From Oscheius dolichura (Eukaryota > Nematoda > Chromadorea > Rhabditida > Rhabditidae): a DNA stretch of 64,000 nucleotides. The translations under genes and the position numbers were made by a program. The notes under the pieces are model-generated. The model made no database searches. It was not told the origin of the DNA and saw only the letters and a program-made list of their open reading frames with translations. This document shows, piece by piece, positions 55,986-64,000 of the stretch; the first letter of the stretch is position 1, and every line of letters begins with the position of its first letter. The stretch is taken from the NCBI GenBank assembly GCA_932521035.1, contig OW051496.1:4526001-4590000 (forward strand), written 5' to 3'.

Positions 55986-57423
55986 TTGGAGCAGGACGTC
56001 CGAAAAAGGTTGCATTGGGATTCTCAACCACAAGCTCCTCTGAGTCCTTTGCCTCCTTTGACCCCTCCGCCATCTGGAAATGTATCCTTCGATTTTTCGT
56101 TTTCTGCTATCGACTTGTCGTCTTCGGGTATTTCTTTCCTTCTTGAGCTCTTCTTGATAATGGCTTCAGGTCCTACTCCTAGACACATAAATGCTGGTAC
56201 TGCCATGACCCCGACTTCCACGCGAACATTTGTTAAAGTCGTCGAAAAATGCGCAGTTTGTAATGGCAGCGGAAAAATTAATAGGCAACAATTAAACGTA
56301 GGCGCTTAGTTATCTTTATGAAGTTTTTCCGATCTAGTCAGCACTCCGTACGGATGATGGAATAATACATACATTCGTAGACGAACTTGGCATCAAATTC
56401 TACCATCATATCCGTTTTCAAGGAGAACCATTGCCACTATCTGAAACAACAAAACAAACATTAGGGTAACAATAACAAAACAGGAGTTTATCCTACTTAT
56501 AGAAGGCGATTCAGCGGAAAAAATTCTAAAGGCTCTAGCAAACGAAATCATAGATAGCAAAGAAACTGAATCCATTGCTGCGATAATTTCAAAATTATTA
56601 GATCGAAGACATGAAATTAAAGCAAAAGTGGAGGAAAACCTGAAGAAAACAGCTCCTCCTGTTCTTAAAATTAGTAGTTCTTCTTATTTTCCTTTGAAAT
56701 CCTTGTTTAGCCGATGTTTTGCCAACGTTAACGAAGTATACTCGTTCTAAAAATGGAATGGAAAAACTAACTGCAAACATTAATTCCATTGCTTCTTATA
56801 ACATCTTCGGCAGAAGCTCTTAGAACTGAATATGACTCTTATAATCTGAACGCTGAATATATTAATATGATAAAACCGGTAGTTCGCGAAGGTTAGCTCT
56901 CATATTTTATACCCATTACCCCGATATCCCAGGCAAAACCGAACGTATACCCGTGGCCTTCATCTCAAATATTGCTGAAGTCATGAAGAACTACGCCGAG
57001 TAGCTGTCGGATCACATCTACTTCAACGATCCGAAAAACAAAAAGTTCCAACTGAGGATTGCAGTGGATAAAGGAGGCGAAGACACCAAGCTGATCCTTT
57101 CTTTTGGAAATCTGCGTAAATCCCAGTCTCCTTATTCGCAAATCGTCGCCGCCGCGTATACTGGGAAGGACACCAATTGGAACCTCGCCAACCTCATTCC
57201 GGAAGTCTTCAAACAGCTCAACGGATTGACAGCTTTACAATGGAAAGACGAAGATGTAGAAGTACATGCCACATGCTGTATTGAAATTATTGGAAAATAT
57301 GCCCATGCCTTGGGAACAAATCAGAGATGTAAAGGTGGACTAAAATTGATTAAAATACAGGAGGCGAAGACCTTTACTTCACTCTTCTCCAGACTATCGA
57401 ACGTGTTACCACTTGTATTTTGA
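55986..57423 (+). pseudogene. broken gene of unknown family, possibly transposon-derived
   Basis: Several exons read well but do not join cleanly. Exon 1 starts MEQDVRKRLHWDSQPQA with a Pro-rich stretch. Exon 2 has VKVVEKCAVCNGSGKINR, a CxxCxxxG motif. A third has DGIIHTFVDELGIKFYHH, and a fourth is charged and helical (LDRRHEIKAKVEENLKK). A last long segment has LRIAVDKGGEDTKLILSFGN followed by QIVAAAYTGKDTNWNLANLI. The join near 56464 is out of phase, and an in-frame TAG stands at 57001-57003 before the last segment. The DKGGxxTK phrase recalls proteins I have seen in animal genomes next to mobile elements, but I cannot name the family. Decay or a sequencing error are both possible. Confidence 0.4.
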
Positions 57424-57857
57424 TTGATAACAATAAATTCTATTTGTATTATATTTGTTCCAACGTCGACAATGTCAAAGAACTGTTGTCCGAACTCCGG
57501 AACAAAGCCTTCGTTTACTTTCTGTGCTTTCTTCTTTTTCGTTTGCAGCACAAATTGAACCCTAATTGCCAATATTGAAGGATAGAGCTATTTTTCTCAA
57601 AAATTCAAATTATAACTGCAGTTCTTATACTTTCTTGTCAAGTGACAATCTCTTGACTCTTTATATATGAGATACACATCCTCGTTTTGTACAATAACTG
57701 GCTATTTTCATTCTTTCTGCTCATTTTGCTGCCTGTTGAGATCAATCATACCTTCTTCCGCCGCCGATAACGTATTTTTGCGAACGCTGCTACGTACATG
57801 TTATTGTTTTCTCGTAGTATTCAAAGCCTCAATACGAAAACTTTGCAGGGAAATTGC

Positions 57858-58886
57858 ATGAACAAATGGCAGAAGATTCTATACAAACAACAAGATTTTC
57901 CCGATAACTATTCAGGTGGACAAGAACAGTTTCTAAGGGAGTTGCGAAAAAATGGTAGGAGAATTAAATAATTCCATTCATTTATTTTAGTGTCCGCCGT
58001 GCAATATAAATATTTTGATGCTGTTGTGGCTTGTTGCAATCTAATTTTCCATGTAAACTGTGTCATATTGTTTTATGTAGTTTATAAAAAAGTACGTTCT
58101 GGCTTTTTGCATGTGTCCTTATTTATTTCAGGTTGAAGATGGTTTGTTACATGAAGAGACCTTGCTTTTGTCCAGTTATACATCACTATTGATTTTTTAC
58201 ACTATTTATTCACTGATGTTAGCAAAGGGTGATGTTAATTTTAGTGATCACTTGTTTACAACTGTCACTTTAAATTTTTATGGCTTCGGATTGACCCCAA
58301 TAATTCGGTAAGACTTAGAATACAAATGTTTGAATGGACTTTTAGAACACTCACAACAACTATAAGTACAGATACTGTCTATGCCACATCAATATTTACA
58401 GCGGTGATCAGTTGCGTGTTTCACGACTACGGGGTCAAAGCTCCAATGTAGGTTTTCGTCTACAACTTCGAATCATTTCTTTAGTGTTTCTATGCCGCTC
58501 TCGGCTAGTTCGGGTCTTTGCTCAGCCATTTTTCTTCTCTCAAGATTAAAATCTAATTTTTCCGCATTCGCTTTATTGTCTTCTGCATTTGCTCTTCATG
58601 CATGCTCTCCTGTCTTCCGGTAAGTATTATTCATGAGTTATTTTTATCTACCAGAAACACCTTATTCTTTACGATGCCTGTAACTTCTGCACTGCTCACA
58701 ATGATCTTCTCCTTCTCCATTTCATTATTTGTTAGTAAGCTTTATATCGAATTAGCTGGTTTCATTTTATTGTTCGAACTTTTTGTTATAACTGTTTGCC
58801 CCTACATCCTTATTACTAAACAAAAAGAGAAACGTACTATACATGGCCCATGGGATGAGGCCATCCCGCTTAAAGTTCACTGTTGA
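57858..58886 (+). CDS. phosphatidylinositol N-acetylglucosaminyltransferase subunit C (PIG-C/GPI2)
   Basis: This multi-pass ER membrane subunit belongs to the complex that starts GPI-anchor synthesis by adding GlcNAc to phosphatidylinositol. The start MNKWQKILYKQQDFPDNYSG is the family's W-K-K-x-L-Y-x-x-Q-x-F-P-D-N-Y opening, followed by FLRELRKN. STDTVYATSIFTAVIS, VFHDYGVKAPI and the C-terminal IHGPWDEAIPL are all family signatures. About eight hydrophobic segments are present. Five short introns (30-45 bases) interrupt it. CTTTGCAG stands 9 bases before the ATG. It is the first gene of the plus-strand series that runs to the end of the window. Confidence 0.95.
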
Positions 58887-59023
58887 TGTACTAGTTGTTA
58901 TATATTTGTATACTCAACCTTATAATTATCAAGAGAAATCATAAATATCGAAAACAATTACGGGCAACAATAGTCATGATTTGTTTTATTACCAAATATA
59001 CATTTTTATGAATTGAATTACGG

Positions 59024-61449
59024 ATGATCAGGTTCAGAAAAACAATGAACTACAAACCAAATGATGGTCCTCCATCTAAGAGAGTCAGGCCAACATATGT
59101 AGACGTAGAGACACCACCGGAATTTTTCAACATAAGTAGCACTCCTTCAAAAGTTATCCACATTGCCGACTTATCACCGAAAGTTTGTATTGTATTTATT
59201 CTTTGTCTGCTTGATTAGGAAAAATACGTTCAAAAGTTTAGGCCCAAGATCCAGATCTGTTAGAAGCTTTTGCTAGATTTGGTCGTGTTTCATATATCGT
59301 TATCAAACGGCAGCCAAAAAATGTGGCTTTATTGGAATACGAAGCAATAGATGGTTTGCACTATTAATCCTTTTTTTCCAATTATTATAGGAGCAAGCAG
59401 CGCTATGTTATATGTTCAGACTACACCGATTTATGTATGTTCACAGAGAATTAATATAAATTTCTCTGCTTTGGAAAAAATACCTCGATTTGGCTTTGAA
59501 ACTGATCAACCTAATAAAGTTCTGGTTCTTTTAGTAACCAACGTCCAGTTTAACGTTAATGCGAGTGTAAGTTTTGTTGAGCTCATGTGTATCACCATGT
59601 ATTATAGACTCTTTACGATATTTGCAAGCCTCATGGAACTGTTTTGCGTATTGCGATTGTCAAGCGTACGCCAAACATTACAGCTCTTGTAGAATTTGAA
59701 TCTATGGAATCGGCTAGAAACTGTAAATTTGGCATAAATGGTGCCGATATTTATACTAACTGTTGTACCCTCAAAGTTGAATATGCAAAGGTATAATGTT
59801 TATTATTTAAGTTCCTTGTCGAATCCAGATTCCAAATGTGCGCATTCTTTATCCAGACGAAGATCATATGGATTTTACGCAGCCATTACCCGGAGGTTTG
59901 TATTTAATATTAATTTTATGCGGGTGCAAAAACACAAACCAGTGCACGGATGTGTTGTATTAGTATCAGAGGTATGAGACGTTTATACAATGCAGTTAGC
60001 AATAATGGAAAGCAAAATTGACACGTATACTGACAAGAACAGAAGAAGCACAAACACCATGGATAGTAAAGACGAAAGGATTCTAGCTACTGCACAAATC
60101 CATTAAAGGGAGCACTTTAGGTTGCATCGCTTGGGCACCACGATGGCTTCAATCTCTAGTCCATTGGGACCCATTTTGTTATTTTTCAGATGCGTGGTAG
60201 GTTTCGATGCAAGAAGAGAAATTTAATTTTCTTACTATTAGATCTTATAAATTTATTTAGAATCGCAACCAAACCGTAAGACTCTAATGGCAGCGCCAAC
60301 TGAATATGTCGATATAAGGCAGATGAATTCGCCAGGAGATGTTTATACAGAGTATAGGTAACAATTTATATTCTTTTTTTTCTTCATATAACTTAGATGT
60401 GGATATGGCTCAGTACATAAAGATCCACATTTCTATGAGCCCTACAGAGAGGCTCGACCTATGTATAGAGATTACCTAAATAATAGTGGAGGATACGAGC
60501 ACCCTCATTCTAGTCGCTATGATGACAGAAGAGAACTCTACGCTGGTAATAATGCTTCCGGTAGAAAACATTTATTTTAGATCCACGACAGGGAAGGCTA
60601 TCGTCGGATTGCGACCTTATGAGAGGAGGAGCAGTAAGAACTTTTTCCACCTTTTTTTAATATTTTTATATCAGGGATGTGTACTCATAATTGGAGGAAT
60701 GGACCAGACAAAAATGAACTGTGACCGGCTTTTTAATTTACTTTGCATCTATGGAAACGTATTGCGTGTTATGTTCATGAAAAAGAAGACCGAGCTGGCT
60801 CTTGTAGAAATGGGAAATTCATGGCAAGCTCGCGAAGCAATTCATAATTTGAGACGGATAGAATTTCTTGGTATGGAGGTTGAAATCAGTCTTAGTAACC
60901 AAAATTGTGTAAACCCTATCCAGTAAGTTCCATAGATTTATTGTACAGTAAGATTCTTTAGAGAGCCGTTTACTCTTCCAGATGGTTCGATCTCTTACAA
61001 AGATTTCACGCCTACAAAATTAAATCGGTATATGACACGTGATCATGCAGGCAAAAACAGGCCGTGCCCACCACAACCTTCTTTACATTGGTTCAATGCA
61101 CCACCCGAAATGAATGAAGAAAAGCTCGCTAATGTTAGTTTTATTTTAATTTCACTCTGGTTTGTTAGATATTTAAAGAGTATGGTGCAACTCTTCCCTA
61201 TTCAATTACGCTCCATCGGCTTCCGTCTGGTCGCTCCACTGCCGGTACTGCAGAATTCTCTTCAATACGGGAATCCACTGAAGCCCTGGTACTTGCGAAT
61301 CACGCTCCTGTAGAAACGCCATCGTCTTCGGTCAGTATCATATAATCAGAAATTATTTTGTTTAGACACCATTTGTGGTGAAATTAGCGTATACGAAAGC
61401 TCGTGGGCACAGAGATTGCGAACAATATGGGGATGCAAACCAGTTGTAG
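59024..61449 (+). CDS. hnRNP L-like RNA-binding protein
   Basis: This nuclear splicing regulator has RRM domains of the hnRNP L/PTB type. RRM1 begins SKVIHIADLSPK and has LLEAFARFGRVSYIVIKR. RRM2 has KVLVLLVTNVQFNVNA and a C-terminal part with HGTVLRIAIVKRTPNITALV. A linker rich in Tyr, Arg and Gly lies at 60270-60640. RRM3 is GCVLIIGGMDQTKMNCDRLF, matching human hnRNP L closely, with LFNLLCIYGNVLRVMFMKKK. After SYKDFTPTKLNRY and SLHWFNAPPEMNEEKL comes RRM4, ending FVVKLAYTKARG with a stop at 61447-61449. Start is either 59024 or the in-frame ATG at 59045 (MNYKPNDGPPSKR), which I prefer. Most introns are tiny; one at about 59900-60240 is larger. It starts 138 bases after the PIG-C stop codon. 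Confidence 0.93.
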
Positions 61450-61689
61450 GGTATAATACACCAAAAAAGTATGTAAATTTTTAGGCAATTAAATCCGTGA
61501 TCAGAATAAGCACTCTGAATGATTAACATGATACCAGTTTTTGAAAACAACTTATTTCACTGTATATATTTTTAACAGAAAGTAGTTGTGTATTTTAATA
61601 AAATTGCTATACTTTTTCGACTTCTGATCTCCCCCTTTTGGATAAGTTTATATACCGTTGTTGAACTTGATCCAATATAAATTGTTCAG

Positions 61690-63122
61690 ATGGTTTCTAA
61701 AGAAGATGCTAAAGAGCTCATAGCAGAGCGAGATGAAATTGACAAGAAGTTGGTCGAGAACAGGCTTGTTTTAGAGACAGTAAGCCCTTTCTTAAATTTT
61801 ACTTACTTATATTAGAATAATTCTACCATGGATTCACCTTTAATTGATAGTGAGGGCTATCCTATCGCTTCAATTGATGTTTACGCTGTTCGCCATGCTC
61901 GGCACAATATAATTTGTCTCGAGTAGTCAATTATTTCTTTTTATTCCCCCTTTTTTAAGAAATGACCGCAAGGCTTTAAATGAAAAACTGCATGCTGTGC
62001 TTGAACATGTTCACGAGGAGAGCAAGTCGCAGGTGTTTTCTTCTGTTTGTTTTGTAGGTACAGTTTTAGAATAGCGGTAAAGCTCATGACGGAAAAACGG
62101 TTCATCGAACTTCTAACAATCCTTTTGCTAAGGTTCGTTTTTAATGTAAATACATATATATATAGTGCGTCAAGAAAGTATAAGTCCACCCCGTTTTTCA
62201 CCAGATTGCAGGCACTCTGTTAGCTTCAAAGTTTGATATTGTTATTATCTGAAAGAGCAGCCGCAATAACCTCTAATAATGGCTCAATTACTCAAAAATA
62301 CGATAGTTCCGGTTGTTGGCCCGCGGAACACTGAAAACCGCTGTCAAGAAAGTATAAGTCCATGCGCGGAATATCGCGATTTCCATTGGATATTTTGAAT
62401 TCTTCCAATTTCTTTTGTTCGTGTGGGTGGGCTCGCTTGTTCTTTACCAATATTGATAAGAAAAATGGCACATCCAGAAGAAAAATATGTGGCTTGACCC
62501 GAATTACTCCGCGCCGCCTCCTCACACCATAGCCCATCAAAACGATATTTTCAGCGCTTGGAAATGGTTTTAAACGATTAATCAGCATCGATTTAGTTGG
62601 GAAGCTTTTTTCTACCATTTGGAAGAAGCAAAACCCCTCGGAGTTGGCTTGTTTTTGCTCAAAAGGTTGGGTATCAAAAAGTAAAAAGTCTTTTGTGGAG
62701 TGTATACCGGAGGTAACACAAAAATAAGTGTGCCACAATGTAAAGGGTGTCTTAAATTACCTTAATTCGTGTTTTACCGTATAAGGACGGTATATATATA
62801 TATATATGTCTTGAGGTGTCAACCGTTACTTCTGGCTCACCTTCCGATTTGGACGGATTCAAAAGCGGAGACCTAATTATTCAATACGGAGATCTCCATT
62901 TCGATAATTTCCAAAGTATGAAACAACTGGCTGAAATTACTGCTAATAACGAAGAAGTCAGTTATTGCTATAGAAATATTTATAAGTCTGTTATAGAAAG
63001 TTTTACGGGTAACAGTTATTCGCAATTTCCGGCCTGTACGCTTAGAAATTCGTCCACGTAAATGGAATGGAAATGGTTTGCTTGGATGTGGAATTACACC
63101 AGAAAAGTCGGAATCTATGTGA
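61690..63122 (+). CDS. 26S proteasome assembly chaperone PSMD9 (p27/Nas2)
   Basis: This chaperone helps assemble the base of the proteasome's regulatory particle. The start [20 protein letters not shown] directly follows TTGTTCAG. The N-terminal coiled domain has [20 protein letters not shown] and [21 protein letters not shown] linker ends SNNPFAK. The PDZ domain reads [20 protein letters not shown] then [20 protein letters not shown], and the tail is [16 protein letters not shown] before the stop at 63122. Exons join in phase through introns of about 34-45 bases, except one of 683 bases (62133-62815) that separates the linker from the PDZ domain and holds a decayed mobile element. AATAAA lies near 63148. 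Confidence 0.93.
62133..62815 (+). mobile_element. decayed mobile element inside a PSMD9 intron
   Basis: This intron is about fifteen times longer than its neighbours. It contains two exact copies of the 20-mer GTCAAGAAAGTATAAGTCCA in direct orientation, at 62169-62188 and 62343-62362. TA-rich microsatellites stand on both sides (around 62150-62164 and 62791-62806), as if insertion was at a TA site. The CAAGAAAGTATAAGTC style of end recalls Tc1/mariner elements, but I see no matching inverted repeat on the right and no intact transposase. A broken frame starting [10 protein letters not shown] at 62465 has several stops. Confidence 0.5.
62169..62362 (+). repeat. two-copy direct repeat, 20-mer units 174 bases apart
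   Basis: The unit GTCAAGAAAGTATAAGTCCA occurs at 62169-62188 and 62343-62362 without a mismatch. The sequences that follow differ. It may be the end of one element repeated by insertion of a second copy, or an internal subterminal repeat. Confidence 0.85.
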
Positions 63123-63240
63123 TGTAGTTTTCTGTATATCGTGTCTGAAATAAATTTTTCTGGGTATAATAGAGTTTTTCTTAAGTTCTTGTCTAGATAT
63201 CTATTTATCCTTTATGTTTTTATACCTATTATATATTCAG

Positions 63241-64000
63241 ATGTCCAAATTAGCAGATTACAATATAGCTAAATATGACCATCTTATAGGAGGTTTCTGT
63301 AGTGGAATTGCAAGTACTGCAGTATGTCACCCGCTGGATTTATTGAAAACCCGATTCTCAGGTTTAGCTGGCCGGTTCTTTTATAAATGCTTTTAGCAAA
63401 CGAAGGAAACAATCCGCTAAGGCCAAGGTATACCGGTTATTTTGATGCAGCGAAACAAATTGTTCGTGCTGGTGGTTTTCGTGGATTGTATAAAGGTTTT
63501 ATACCAAATGTAACTGGCAACGCATTGGCCTGGGGCTTTTTTTTCCCATTGTACGTTGCTTTATTGCATTGTTTTTCAAAAGACGTTTTAATATTCAGAT
63601 ATAACGAAGCTAAAAAAGTATTGCCAGTTAGCCCTACATGGGAAACTCCTACAATGTTTCTTTGTGGAGTACTAGCTGGTACTTGTGTGATGGCGGTAAC
63701 CAATCCTATATGGGTGTGCAAAGTCAGGTTTGCCCTGTGGTAAGCACATTTGTTAATTGTTTAGACTGATGTTACAATATGAGACGAGCGAAAAGAAGAA
63801 ATATAAGGGAATGTTTGATTGTTTTCGTAAAATTTATGCTGAAGAAGGTGTTTCTGGCTGGTATCGGGTTTGCTTATTAGAGGAAGAAATAATCTTAACT
63901 TTTAGGGTTTTCTAATAGGTATAGTGGGCACTGTTCATGGTGGATTGCAAATCACTATATACAATCTTCTAAAAGACTGGAGATGTCGGATACAAGATTT
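63241..64000 (+). CDS. mitochondrial carrier, SLC25A32 (folate/FAD) type, 5' part
   Basis: This mitochondrial inner-membrane carrier starts MSKLADYNIAKYDHLIGGFC immediately after TATTCAG, a likely trans-splice acceptor. The first repeat has the signature PLDLLKTRF (PxDxxKxR) and GGFRGLYKGFIPNVTGNAL followed by WGFFFPLYNEAKK. The second repeat has CVMAVTNPIWVCKVRLMLQY, where PIW replaces PxD; this PIWVxKTR-like phrase is characteristic of the folate/FAD carriers and their NAD relatives. GWYRGFLIGIVGTVHGGLQI follows. The gene is cut by the window end after the second repeat. Introns of 35-45 bases lie near 63361-63389, 63550-63597 and 63727-63763. It starts 118 bases after PSMD9. Confidence 0.9.

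Noticed and set aside
55725-56033. Minus-strand ORF of 102 codons upstream of the Argonaute
   Set aside because: The available donor and acceptor give a stop when joined to the Argonaute, and the sequence resembles no Argonaute N-terminus. It may be a chance ORF.
62791-62806. TA microsatellite as an origin or regulatory site
   Set aside because: It is a simple dinucleotide run at the edge of the mobile-element remnant and needs no other explanation.

Overview
This is a gene-dense eukaryotic window, most likely from a nematode. Four things support this. There is a nematode-type secondary (WAGO-like) Argonaute at 52362-55574. There is a seven-helix chemoreceptor that reads like the nematode Srt class at 46486-47907. 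Introns are extremely short, many of 26-45 bases. Many start codons sit only 0-15 bases after a sequence that looks like a 3' splice site (TTNCAG or TTTTAG), as expected for spliced-leader trans-splicing. I cannot name the species. All gene models below were spliced by eye, so exon edges are approximate unless stated.

Layout. 397-9997 (-) is a very large USP9X/fat-facets-like deubiquitinase. 9998-11748 holds no gene. 11749-12272 (+) is a small secreted or membrane protein that ends 9 bases from the end of a GLUT-family sugar transporter (12282-14457, -). Next come an unknown multi-pass membrane protein (14687-15885, -), the RNA polymerase subunit RPB12 (16000-16515, -), ribosomal protein S4 (16876-17889, +), a TRUB2-like pseudouridine synthase (18006-19329, +), cyclin B3 (19790-21244, -), a Lys-rich catalytically degenerate tyrosine-phosphatase-like protein (21880-23606, -) with a broken copy of its 3' end and of its 5' end on either side, an F-box protein (23875-24845, -), and a complete alpha-spectrin gene (26278-35681, -).

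The most unusual locus is 36743-41776 (-). It is a multi-exon gene for a Maverick/Polinton-type family B DNA polymerase. It keeps the zinc-ribbon N-terminal region and the whole polymerase fold but has altered active-site motifs, and no other Maverick gene is visible near it. It looks like a host-captured, probably non-catalytic, viral-type polymerase. After it come small secreted or membrane protein genes, a small mitochondrial-type protein (43051-43664, +), the Srt receptor, a MGCxxS lipid-anchor protein (48840-49127, +), peptide O-xylosyltransferase (49203-52186, -) and the Argonaute (52362-55574, -).

The right end is a tight plus-strand series: PIG-C (57858-58886), hnRNP L (59024-61449), PSMD9 (61690-63122) and the SLC25A32-type carrier (63241 to beyond the window). 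The gaps are 118-240 bases, which suggests an operon. A decayed transposon-like insert lies in a PSMD9 intron. A broken gene of unknown type lies at 55986-57423.

Base composition alternates. The deubiquitinase, GLUT, phosphatase, spectrin, polymerase and receptor genes are GC-rich and use C/G-ending codons. The RPB12-cyclin B3 block and everything right of about 48.3 kb are AT-rich. Both classes have the same tiny introns, so this is probably compositional structure within one genome rather than a chimera.
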